Shown in pieces: positions 11,475 to 19,882 of a DNA stretch of 64,000 nucleotides. Position numbers and translations under genes: made by a program. Under the pieces are notes generated by a model. That model was given only the letters and a program-made list of their open reading frames with translations. It made no database searches and was not told the DNA's origin. Source of the DNA: Sporothrix humicola (lineage: Eukaryota > Ascomycota > Sordariomycetes > Ophiostomatales > Ophiostomataceae); the NCBI GenBank assembly GCA_021396245.1, contig WNYE01000050.1, forward strand, positions 1-64,000, read 5' to 3'. Within the stretch, counting starts at the first letter, position 1. Each line of letters begins with the position of its first letter.

Positions 11475-11885
11475 GTGCCAAGGAGGATAGTGGTGACCAA
11501 ATGCACACAATCACGCAACGGAAATTGCTTCAACCCTTGCTGGCAAAGTAATTCAAAGTTCGTAACTGTCAAGGTTTGCTCTCGGATTGAGATGCAGACG
11601 TGTTGCCGTATATGAATGCCGATCGCATGTCAGGGTGCACACCCCCAAAGCTACTCCGCACTAATATTCCAATATTTCTTGTGACATTTACCACCCAGCT
11701 ACTTTAGTCTCCAAGGTTCTAGTCAAGGGACGCTTTTTCGCTTTTTCTTTTTTTTTGGGGCGGGGATATACACTACTCAAAGTCGGAAGTCCCGAGTATC
11801 TTAGTGGTGGAATACATTCGGTATCGGGGTTAACTTACATCCGTGAATAGCGATGAAAAGCTTGTCTTTTACGTATTACCAGCTA
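11475..11885. repeat. Duplicated promoter, copy 1
   Basis: This roughly 400-bp stretch upstream of SDR 1 aligns in long blocks with 16310-16690 in the same orientation. Shared landmarks, in order: AAGGAGGA..AGTGGTGA, GCAGAC.TG.TGCCGTA.ATGAATGCCGATCG, CAGGGTGCAC, ACTCCGCAC, GGGCGGGGATA, CTACTCA..GTCGGAAGT, TCGGTATCGGGGTT, AAAAGCTTGTCT. It covers the SDR 1 promoter and part of its 5'UTR. Confidence 0.85.
11784..11794. promoter_or_regulatory. CGG-N5-CCG element (CGGAAGTCCCG)
   Basis: In promoter copy 1, about 355 bp upstream of SDR 1. It lines up exactly with the perfect palindrome at 16583 in copy 2; one base of the inner palindrome differs (TCCCG against TTCCG), but the CGG and CCG half-sites are kept. 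Confidence 0.5.
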
Positions 11886-11954
11886 TTGGCTTTTAAGCAT
11901 TACAAGACGGTTGACAGGCAGGAAATTGACGCCTTGTCAAAGAGGGATCAATAA
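11886..11954 (+). pseudogene. Relic of an alpha/beta-hydrolase 5' exon
   Basis: Directly after promoter copy 1 the plus strand reads YKTVDRQEIDA, then LSKRDQ and a TAA stop. The first exon of the intact hydrolase at 19883 reads YKTVERQEIDA at the same place, followed after six more residues by ASKRPK. Over the 33 bases coding YKTV..EIDA, 26 are identical, and six of the seven differences are silent, the mark of past selection on protein. The relic lacks the usual ATG (TTG at that position), has lost about six codons and stops at once. It appears to be the stump of a lost paralogue that was divergent to SDR 1. Confidence 0.65.
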
Positions 11955-12725
11955 CGCGCGGGCCACGTTGTCTTGGCCGCTATCCATCGCATGTGTCTCT
12001 TGCCCTAAAGTCCGTCTACCGGCACCCTCGCTTTAGGGGAATGGGGGTGGGGGAGAAGGATTCACCACACGGCATTAGAAACAGTGCCTGTTGGTGTTTG
12101 CCAATGCTTTACGGTTTGCTGATCCCGTAAGGCGCTGGTTCGAGTCGATAATTTTCAAAATGTCACCAAGAAGTCGGAAAGTCGGCAGGACGAGATTCTT
12201 TTCTCTTGGACTGATGACTCATGCGTGATGTTTTTCTAACATAGTTTTCAGAGCAAAGGAGCTCGTCCTGAAAATAAAAAAAAAGAAGAAGATACCCACC
12301 TTCACCAGCCGTAGTTGGCTCCTCACGTCGGGTGATCGCCACCTCATTGATACGCTGTCGATTGCTTGTACGAAACATTTCCCTCCACCATGTCTTTGGG
12401 TTTTGGGATCCGCACGTCCCATGAATGCAATTGGATGCAATGTACATACACCATCTTAGTAGTGGGCTGTAGCGGGCACTCCACTAAATAAAGTTAGCGC
12501 CATGTTTTGAACGGCAATGCTTCACGTGCTCCTTTCACTGAAGCCACTCCTGTCGCGATTGGTGACCAGGGCAAATAATCGTTACAGGGCTGGAAAAAAG
12601 TGCGCCGGCGCAAAGGCAGTATATTTGTCAATAAAATGTGAAAAAAATCAGAAGGTGAATGTAAAGTGTCCGGCCACAGGCGGCCGCCGTCTCCCGTTTC
12701 TCGGTCCCCTCTCCCGTCTCCTAAT

Positions 12726-12764
<39 letters not shown>

Positions 12765-12799
12765 GTCTCCTGTCTCAATCTGCGACGGCACCGACTGCC
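11955..12799. other. Intergenic after the hydrolase relic
   Basis: About 850 bp with no gene seen. A TTCGA-containing stretch at 12137-12147 recalls a tRNA T-loop, but no matching D-arm or anticodon arm precedes it. It holds a 7-bp tandem repeat (listed) close to the 3' end of the small minus-strand gene. Confidence 0.5.
12727..12775. repeat. 7-bp tandem repeat (CTGTCTC)n
   Basis: About seven head-to-tail units of CTGTCTC with one or two C/T variants, just downstream of the stop codon of the small minus-strand gene, probably in its 3'UTR. Confidence 0.85.
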
Positions 12800-13179
12800 T
12801 TACTTCTTGTTGTTGTTGTCGTTGTTGTTGTCGTCGTCGTTGTTGTTCTTGCCCTTGACGAGCTCAAAGGTCTTGACGACTTCGGTGGTCTTGACGGCCT
12901 CAATGGCCTTGGCGGAGGTCGCCTCGCCCAGCTCGCCCAGCTCGCCCATCACAAAGCCGGCACCGTTGACAGTCCTGGGCATGTCTTGGATATGCTGGGC
13001 GTTCTTGAGGTGCTGCTGATACATCGGGCAGGCCAGGTCGTAGCATAGCTTCTGAACCTTCTTGATGTTTTTTATAGAAACACCATTCTTATAGCTGGCC
13101 GCGAATTCCAGTTTTTCCTTGCACCTTTGTTATTAGTTCCCAAAGCGCTGTTAATCTGATCTGTCAAGGCATCTTACAT
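12800..13179 (-). CDS. Small hypothetical protein with Asn/Asp tail
   Basis: Exon 13124-12800 on the minus strand encodes a Cys-containing helical stretch (MCKEKLEFAASYKNG..), a KACPM-like CYDLACPM segment, then Gly/Glu-rich and Val/Lys-rich parts and an Asn/Asp-only tail made by GTT/GTC triplets at 12805-12850. A 53-bp intron (13177-13125, GTAAGA donor) joins an upstream AT to G, creating the ATG; this gives 108 aa. The acceptor AAAG is unusual. The frame upstream of 13179 also stays open and coding-like (about 45 codons) but offers no ATG, so the true start may lie in an exon I cannot see, or initiation may start at an inner ATG at 13024. A CATAAATA box and CT-rich leader lie near 13400. 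Family unknown. Confidence 0.4.
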
Positions 13180-14764
13180 GTTGGCAGTGTCGAAGAATGC
13201 AAACGCAACTGTGGCGGAGAGGCTGGTGTCGTGCAATGTTCCGTGGATTTTGTAGCGGACAAGAGGACAAGAGATGCGACCACGCCCGTCACGGAGAGAA
13301 GCAGATGGAAGAAACAATGTGAAAAGAAAGAGAAGGAAGAGAGAACCGTGGGAAGAACCGCTGTCTAGCTCGGAGGATGTGTTGTGCCAAAGTTAAGAGG
13401 GAGAGAGAGAGGCTGGGAACGCTGGTCGTATTTATGTTTGGACAAACAGGCGATGTCTGGACAGCAAAGTCTACTGCGAGGCCGGTATGGAGTACCCCTT
13501 TTCCTTTCCTCCCAGTATCTTTTCCATTCTTCCGTCGCCATGCTCTCTCTCACCGACTATTTTGGCACACATCTTTCAGAGCCACGCGGAGTAGCCATGG
13601 CGAAGTGGCGGAGGAGGAAGAGCCTCAGCGCGGACGACCTCAATATGACAAACGACAAACGACAAACGACAAACATTAGCGCCAATAGACGGCGTCGCCG
13701 ATGGCACCGTGCTCGGGACCCAACACACGGTTGTTTACTAATGCCAACGGGCACACGACAGAGAGCACATGTGAACAGAGAACGGGGCCACCAGAGCCCA
13801 GGACGGGCGGCTCAATCAAATGTTGGCGCTCTTGTTTTCTGTTTCGAGAGAGAGTACTGCTCTTGACGTGGCCATGGCCTGGCCAGCTCGTTTCGGGCTT
13901 TCTCTGATGTTCTCCGTCACTTTTTCGCTCCAGGCCCCGCCGATGTGAGAGCTCATATTCTCTGCCTTCTTGCTCCTGGTTTTCGCTCCTCACACTGCGC
14001 CACGAATCAAATCATTGCCTTGGCGTCGCCTGCTCGCTTCGTATTTCCTTCCTCTGCAGAGTACACAAGGGTGTCGTTTGCCTTTTTCGTGCAGATGTAC
14101 GCTTCACGGTGTGGGTATTGCTTCATATGTAGTCTATTATGGTGCAGTGTAAGGGTGGAGGTGAAGTTCCGGCCAATCACCGCGCTCGGTGTCTTTTCAA
14201 TTCAACAGCTGTTTCCTGGTATTCTATCGCTTGGCGTTAACTAAATGCAGCACCTCTTGCTGAATTGTATGGGAAAGCGACACAGATGAAAGGTCAATTT
14301 CCAAGTCCATTTTTTTTCTGCACCATGTGTTGTCCGTTCCTTTGGTGTCTCCTTTTAGTCTCTCCCTCTAGCCCTCATTTCATTGTCCGCACCCAGCCAT
14401 GTTCCTTTTTGTCCGGATTTAGACGAACCCCTTTGCGAACAAAATAAAGGGGCGCAGAAAAAAAACCACCTTTCTTTCATGTTTATTTTGTAACTGGCGC
14501 AGGGTTGTAAAAGCAACTGCTGGTTGCTTTCCAGGTCCTGGACGGATCCGGCCACCATCCATCCCATCAAGGCAGAGTTTCTCTTTTCTTCTCGTCCTGT
14601 TTCTTGTCGTGCCCAGTGCTTTCCCTTCCGCTTCAGACACAACTCTCTTGCGAGTAAATACCATTTATACCCGAGTTGTCCTCCACCCCGATTTCCTTTC
14701 TTACCCAACATCCAGGCATTCTTATTTCGCACGCTCCCAGAAACCACTTCCCTGCATCTCCAAA
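13180..14764. other. Divergent intergenic before the kinase gene
   Basis: About 1.6 kb between the small minus-strand gene and the plus-strand kinase. It contains a (CGACAAA)4 tandem repeat at 13648-13675 and CT-rich stretches. Unlike the metabolic promoters nearby I find no CGG-N5-CCG element here. No gene seen. Confidence 0.5.
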
Positions 14765-16059
14765 ATGGCCCCCACCACGCGCTCTCAGTCCAAGAATCAA
14801 GGTCTGTCACGCGAAGAGAGTAGTGAGCAGACAAGAACAACACCGCTCACAGGACCGCTAGTTGCTAACTCGTTTTATCTTCCACAGAAGCTCCAGTCGA
14901 CACGGACAAGTCTGGCCAATCTGTTGAGGATGGAGTCAACGTCACCGACAAATGTGTCACCAAAACGAGCGGTGTCACCGGCCCAAACATGGGCGAGGCG
15001 GATCTCAACACGACCGTCTTGTCATCAGCTGATAATACCTCCGCTAGCGAGCATCCCAATGGCGGGCCTACGGCTGTGATGGCAGAGAATTGGGACATGG
15101 GCTCAGGCTCACACTGCATCCCTTCGGAAGATGAATGGGCCTGCTGGGAGTCGGAGATCCGGGAGACCCTCCTTGCGGCCACCGATGACCCAAGCACGTT
15201 ATTTATAAATAGCAAGGGGTGGATTACGAACGACTGCAGTGTCATCAGCTTCGTCTTCTACTACTCGTGCAACGGCGAGTGCTTCATCATCCGCGATAAC
15301 AGCCGGCCCTGGCGCCGGCCAGCGGTCAAGGTCGATCCGGCCACGGTCGGCCTGCCCTACGACCCGGAGACCAATGCCGAGGACGCTTCGCTGAATCTGA
15401 CGGTGGCGCTTCCCCATACCTGGCTGCGCAACGACGCCGTCTTCATCAAGGAGTTTTTCTACGATTGTGACGGACCGACCGTTACCGAAGTTTGCAACAC
15501 ACTCTGGCTCCACGAGGTGCGTATGCTGGAGTTGTTGGCTCATAAGCACCCGCACCCCAACATTGTGCGCTACCTCGGCTGCCGTGTTATCGAGGTGCCG
15601 GGGGATACCGCCGATACCGCCACAGAAGACGTCCCTGGGCACGCCGGCCAGAAAGGCAAACGTGTGCAGAAGCGCATCACGGGCATCGTACTCGAAAAGG
15701 CCCCATACTGTATGCGGGACTACGACCCAGACGTTGACAACTGGTCCCGCATTCTCGAGCCTGCCATCTTCCTTAAGCGGCTCGAGGCCGTTGTGCTCTA
15801 CCTGCACTCGGTCGGTCTCGCCCACAACGACCTCAAGCCCGGCAACGTCATGGTCCGCGCCGACGGCCAGCCCGTGCTCATTGACTTCGAGTCGTGCGCC
15901 CCGCTGGGTGCTAAACTCGAAACATCCGGCACGCCCAACTGGTCGATGCCCGGACTCTGCGAAATCTCGAGCGTTGAGAACGACCTCTACGCCCTGCGTT
16001 TGTTTCGGGAGCGCATTGGCGACAAGGATGCCAGGGACAAGTATTTTCGCCTTTCCTAG
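14765..16059 (+). CDS. Divergent fungal protein kinase-like protein
   Basis: Two exons, 14765-14822 and 14888-16059, with a 65-bp intron (GTGAGC donor, GCTAAC branch, CACAG acceptor), giving 409 aa. An earlier donor at 14802 would also keep frame and shorten the N-terminus by seven residues. The first 160 residues show no known domain. The kinase fold follows: VFIK (Lys207, likely the ATP-binding lysine), a helix-C HEVRMLE, HPNIVRYLGC, catalytic loop HNDLKPGN (Asp334, with HRD changed to HND), and DFE (Asp352) instead of DFG. Key Lys, Glu and Asp residues are present, so it may be active, but the DFG change and the short C-lobe ending 35 residues after the APE region are odd. It sits inside the metabolic block but has no shared promoter motif; role unknown. 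Confidence 0.8.
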
Positions 16060-16297
16060 GCTTGCACGGTTGATTTGTAGGGAAAATACTGGTCTTGCTC
16101 GGGGTCGATGGAGATGGAGTGGCAGGGACGGTGTCGCGGCCAGGCGGCGTGGCGGGCGCGGCAAGAGGTGTCTCTGCGGCTGTGCGGCAGCGCTTGGTCG
16201 GGGACCGTTGCGGGCCTTTGAAGATGGCGAAGACGTCGCTGGCAGGGCGGCGCAGCGGGCTGATGGCCAGTGTCGAGCTGTCGGCCGCTGGAGGCAT
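15911..16297 (-). CDS. Possible small ORF under promoter copy 2
   Basis: The ATG at 16297 lies where the SDR 1 ATG lies relative to promoter copy 1, and the 5' flanks of the two starts are homologous (AAGGAGGA..AGTGGTGA). The frame encodes 128 aa, rich in Pro, Thr, Ser and Arg with TP and SP motifs in the first 75 residues, and then runs antisense into the 3' end of the kinase gene. I recognise no family. The part overlapping the kinase is probably not coding, so if the gene is real it is shorter or spliced. It could equally be a chance frame beside a duplicated promoter. Confidence 0.2.
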   Translation of the reverse strand: MPPAADSSTLAISPLRRPASDVFAIFKGPQRSPTKRCRTAAETPLAAPATPPGRDTVPATPSPSTPSKTSIFPTNQPCKPRKGENTCPWHPCRQCAPETNAGRRGRSQRSRFRRVRASTSWACRMFRV

Positions 16298-16582
16298 CGT
16301 GCGCTTGTGGTGTATCAAGGAGGAAGGAGGACAGTGGTGATCGATTGCACGTAACAATGATTTTTGTTGTCAAAATAATTCAAAGTGATAAAATGCCACG
16401 CCTTGTCCCTTGATTGTGACGCAGACATGCTGCCGTACATGAATGCCGATCGTGGTTCAGGGTGCACGCCCTCCAAAGTTACTCCGCACCAATAATGCTC
16501 TGTGATATTTACTACTTTAGTGTCTCCGGGGGTTTGGTCAGGGGGACACTTTCTTTGGGCGGGGATACACCCTACTCAGAGT

Positions 16583-16593
16583 CGGAAGTTCCG
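16583..16593. promoter_or_regulatory. CGG-N5-CCG palindrome (CGGAAGTTCCG)
   Basis: Perfect palindrome, flanked by T and A so that 13 bp are symmetrical. It lies about 220 bp upstream of the scytalone-dehydratase-like start and corresponds to the 11784 site in copy 1. Confidence 0.55.
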
Positions 16594-16602
16594 AGATTGA
16601 TA

Positions 16603-16615
16603 CGGACAAAAGCCG
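16603..16615. promoter_or_regulatory. CGG-N7-CCG element (CGGACAAAAGCCG)
   Basis: Ten bases after the previous palindrome. The same 13 bases, plus a leading A, occur again at 21074-21087 upstream of SDR 2. Exact sharing of 14 bp by two unrelated promoters of the block suggests a second regulatory site or an alternative spacing for the same regulator. Confidence 0.5.
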
Positions 16616-16811
16616 TAATCAGTCGGTATCGGGGTTGACTTATGTCCGTGAAAGGCGATCAAAAGCTTGTCTGTCTATATTACTACAGTAAAACGGCTCT
16701 TCGGCATGTGATGGTTGACTTACACTACAACCCGTGTTTTCTAATATCACGAATGTTCCCAACCTCTGATTGCTTATGCAGATAATCTTCGATCGCATCC
16801 GCATAGTCAAT

Positions 16812-17393
16812 ATGGCCCACGAAATCTACATCCCTGAAAACCTGACGTTCCAGGACTACATTGCCATTGTCCAGACTGCACGGACATGGGCAGACGGATA
16901 TGATCAAAAGGTATGATGCCTAACTACTGTTGTTGATACATCCTCACTAACGCGTCCATAGAACTCCTCACTTTTGCTGGCCACACTGGCCCCTGAGGTA
17001 GCCGTTGACTACAGCAACATCGTCGCCGCTTGGGGCATAAAGCACTACGCGGCCGACGAGTTTGCTGCACTCTGGTTGTCGGAAGAGCATCTTGGTTTAC
17101 CAGTTTTGGCCACGCAGCACTTGCTGGGCCAGCCATTGTTCAAGAGCGTCGCGGACAAGGAAATTGTTGTCAAGTGGCAGCAACTGGCATCTCACGGGCG
17201 CAAGACGGCTACAGGACCGAATCCAAATGGTGGACCACCCGTCGTCAGCGAGACCAGCGACGGCCGGAGCTACATAGAGCACCGCTTTGAGAAGCAGGCG
17301 GACGGAAGGTGGAAGATTGCCGGCATCACGCCGTCACTGCTGTACACCACCGGTGACTTCATGAGGATTCGGCGGCCAGTAGGAGCCGAGTAG
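16812..17393 (+). CDS. Scytalone dehydratase-like protein
   Basis: Two exons, 16812-16910 and 16962-17393, split by a 51-bp intron (GTATGA donor, CACTAAC branch, ATAG acceptor), giving 176 aa, close to the roughly 172 aa of scytalone dehydratase. The cone-shaped SnoaL/SDH fold is suggested by TFQDYIAIV..TWADGYDQK, a VDYS strand, LATQHLLG, KWQQLASHGRK and the final FEKQADGRWKIAG strand. Compared with the melanin enzyme, the Tyr-Asp pair, a second Tyr and both active-site His are present, but the Asn of the SANLHW-type strand is replaced (SYIEHRF). Family members dehydrate or isomerise small phenolic ring compounds. With no PKS or other melanin gene nearby, I infer a role in another aromatic pathway rather than DHN melanin. 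Confidence 0.82.
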
Positions 17394-18145
17394 ACCCGGC
17401 CATGGATTAAAATTTAATTCATAGAATACAATCTCATAACATGACTTAGGATCGGTTTAATTCGAATCCACGCCCTTCCTGTGTTCAGAGTCATGTCCAG
17501 TGTATGTTTCCTTGTTTCTTTCGGGAACTCCGACTTGCGCCTCACAATATATTAATCGTCCGCATGGATGGGCCGCGAGGATATCGAATGCACAGGGCAG
17601 TGAAATGACTCGGTTTTGTAGGTGGCCCCGAATTCACACAGATTACCGAAACGGGCCAACAGGTGATAGACCCTGCAAGGCCGGTAATATCTTCTTCTCC
17701 TGTTACATTCGCGCCGAGATATGTCGAGGTGTGGAGATGCAGGTGGGCAGGCAAGCACTCGAAGGCGAGCTGGGTAATCTCCGTTCTCCAACTCGGAATG
17801 TCCAGATGTGGACATTGTCACCGTATATATCAATGGTTTCTTAGTATTATTCACCGTTCTTCAAGTATTTTATTATATTTGATTTGTAAACTTTCTTAAA
17901 CTTATATTCATTCATTATCGTAACACAACATTGTATGTACACTCGGCCTGTAATCACTACAGACCCCATTCTGGTTTTGTCTGCAACTCCCGTGCTGACT
18001 GCCGATGATTGGAACTTTGTAGTGGACCTTGTTAGTGGGCTTACAGTGGGTCGGGTAGCACCACGCGGGGTTGACTCCACGTGGCCCACTTACACCACAT
18101 CCCGATCTTGTCTCGTCTTCTCTTCCCCTCGCTCCGTGGCCCCCC
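17394..18145. other. Convergent intergenic
   Basis: About 750 bp between the 3' ends of the scytalone-dehydratase-like and bicupin genes. It is AT-rich at 17840-17930. One CGG-N5-CCG (CGGGAACTCCG, 17522-17532) lies here, far from any start codon, so I do not count it as a promoter element. No gene seen. Confidence 0.5.
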
Positions 18146-19201
18146 TCACTCAATCTTTGCGCCGACACTCGTTGCAGCCGTCTCAAACGCAGACAGCTCC
18201 CATGCGGGCAGCTCGTCCGGAATGACAAATCCAGAAAACTGTGAGCCGGCCGCCGCCTGGATCAGCGCCTCGATGCCGGGGCCGTTGGTAAACGACAGCG
18301 CCTTGACGTAGCGGCTGGCAAAGCCGAGGGCAAAAGCCTGGCCGGCCGACACGACCAAGGTCTCGCCGGCGGTCAGTGTCGTCGCGCCGTCCTGGCCCTG
18401 CAAAGTAACGCTCAGCGAGCCTTCAACGACAAAGAAGCAGTGGTCCACCTCGGCAAACGTCAGGAACCGCTTGCCATCCAGGAATGTGGTTTTGTACTCT
18501 GCCGACGACTCGATGCTCGAAATGGCAAACTTGTTTTGTGTGTGCGCAGCGGTAATGTACGGCCGCGACAGCACGCCTCCAGCCAGCCACCGCGGGCCCG
18601 TGTCCGCCTTCAAAAAGTATGGGCTCAGCGGCTCCTCGGGAATCTGGTTCTCGGTCGGCAGCCAGTCGGCGACCTCGGGCGGCTGGTAGTCGCGCTCAAA
18701 GTGCACGTCGAAGCGGTCCTTGGCGGCCATAACCTTGGGGATTAGCAGGGCTTTGAGGTTGCGGTCGTCACTCTCGGGAACTAAAACACCGCCGTACGAC
18801 TCGGCCACGTAGCGGAAGAAATCGATCCAGTCGCCCGGGGCCACAAGTCCCAGCGTTTCCGTGTGCGGGCCGAGCAGTTCGGGGTTATGGATGACTTTTG
18901 GGGGCACATAGGCAAAGTCGCCGGGCCCCATGATGCGGCACTTGTCGCCGTTCCACAGCTTGAGGAAGCCCTTTGTGACCAAGAAGACATCATGCGCCTC
19001 CTGGTGCCAGTGGAAACCGGGCGCGTCGGACAGCGTAGCGCCGCTCGTAAACACCGCAATGCCGCCGTTTGTCTGTTTTGACGACGCCAAAATGCGGAAG
19101 ACGCCCTTGCTGCCCGGGATCGTGAGCCGCTCGCCCTCGAGCTGGCGCAACACATAGCTTGTGCGGCTGTCGGGCGGTGTTGTCTGTTTGTCGAGGACCA
19201 T
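18146..19201 (-). CDS. Quercetinase-like bicupin dioxygenase
   Basis: Intronless, 351 aa, the same length as fungal quercetin 2,3-dioxygenases. Two cupin domains are seen. The N-terminal one has GFHWHQEAHDVFLVTKG (His64, His66, Asp71), then GPGDFAYVPPKVIH (His105), which supply the 3-His plus acid metal site. The C-terminal cupin (about 240-310) has VDHCFFVVEG and a GETLVVSAG turn but lacks a full His set. In the studied Aspergillus enzyme (His66, His68, Glu73, His112) the acid is Glu; here the matching residue is Asp. No signal peptide, so it is intracellular, unlike the secreted Aspergillus enzyme. It lies head to head with an alpha/beta hydrolase, with two CGG-N5-CCG sites between. Ring cleavage of a flavonol-like or other enol substrate is likely; the actual substrate is open. 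Confidence 0.83.
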   Translation of the reverse strand: MVLDKQTTPPDSRTSYVLRQLEGERLTIPGSKGVFRILASSKQTNGGIAVFTSGATLSDAPGFHWHQEAHDVFLVTKGFLKLWNGDKCRIMGPGDFAYVPPKVIHNPELLGPHTETLGLVAPGDWIDFFRYVAESYGGVLVPESDDRNLKALLIPKVMAAKDRFDVHFERDYQPPEVADWLPTENQIPEEPLSPYFLKADTGPRWLAGGVLSRPYITAAHTQNKFAISSIESSAEYKTTFLDGKRFLTFAEVDHCFFVVEGSLSVTLQGQDGATTLTAGETLVVSAGQAFALGFASRYVKALSFTNGPGIEALIQAAAGSQFSGFVIPDELPAWELSAFETAATSVGAKIE

Positions 19202-19456
19202 TGTGTTTGTGATTGTGTTCGGTGGAATTGTTGGTAGGAAAGGAGATAATTCGAGTGGAATGAGGTTAATGAGGTAGCCGTTATCAACGTGATGCGCTGT
19301 AGCGTTTTTTTTTTAGGAAATGACGTGGCTACAATATATTTTGCAATTTAGTAAAGAAACGTGGGAGCTCGCGGTCTGGACAATTATTGTCCTGTTGATC
19401 GTCAAGTCAGGGCAAATTCGGCTCCACCTAAGCTTGTGAAAGACGGCCACCAAACT

Positions 19457-19467
19457 CGGAATTTCCG
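19457..19467. promoter_or_regulatory. CGG-N5-CCG palindrome (CGGAATTTCCG)
   Basis: Perfect match to CGGAANTTCCG with flanking T and A, midway between the bicupin and hydrolase starts. Confidence 0.55.
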
Positions 19468-19564
19468 ACTTGGAAGAGCTCGCAAATATTGGTGAACTGT
19501 CCCTGAAAAACAAGAGGCTGAATATTTCGACTTGGATGCGGGGACCCCAAAGGTCAAGCGGGTC

Positions 19565-19575
19565 CGGATTTACCG
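19565..19575. promoter_or_regulatory. CGG-N5-CCG element (CGGATTTACCG)
   Basis: Second element of the same divergent promoter, 98 bp after the first; with its outer bases it reads CCGG..CCGG. Confidence 0.48.
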
Positions 19576-19882
19576 GTCTGCCAATATGGCTCCAAGGTCT
19601 GCAACGAATTATCGTATGTCTCTCGTCTTAAACCTCCCCTCAATATCCCCGCATTACTATCTGGGTTCGAATTCTGAGGAGATCGACTACGACACGCGGC
19701 ATTCAACTGTGCGCGATGCGGCTGTGAGATAATCCGATATTTATCGATTATCAAAAATACCGGGCCATATGAAGCCGAAGTCGACAGGGTGCTTCGTTCG
19801 TCTTTTATCGAAATAGGGCCGATCACGCCAGTCGTTGTAATATCGGCACTGTAACTACAATCGTGCCAACATCAACAACAAA

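Larger units (their letters stand above)
16310..16690. repeat. Duplicated promoter, copy 2
   Basis: Direct repeat of 11475-11885, about 4.8 kb away, conserved in blocks. It now serves as upstream region of the scytalone-dehydratase-like gene (plus) and of a doubtful minus-strand frame. It contains a perfect CGGAAGTTCCG palindrome and, only in this copy, a CGG-N7-CCG element. Confidence 0.85.
19202..19882. other. Divergent promoter region, bicupin / hydrolase
   Basis: About 680 bp between two divergent starts. Two CGG-N5-CCG palindromes sit near the middle (19457 and 19565). No gene seen. The arrangement suggests joint control of the bicupin and the alpha/beta hydrolase. Confidence 0.6.

Noticed and set aside
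12110..12160. tRNA-like GGTTCGAGTC stretch
   Set aside because: Only a T-loop-like piece; no D-arm, anticodon arm or acceptor pairing in the preceding 70 bases.
15199..16164. 321-codon frame antisense to the kinase
   Set aside because: Antisense shadow of a GC-biased coding exon; the sense strand carries clear kinase motifs.
17522..17532. CGG-N5-CCG element in the convergent intergenic region
   Set aside because: Not upstream of any start codon; core CGGGAACTCCG departs from the consensus. Probably chance, so not counted as a regulon site.
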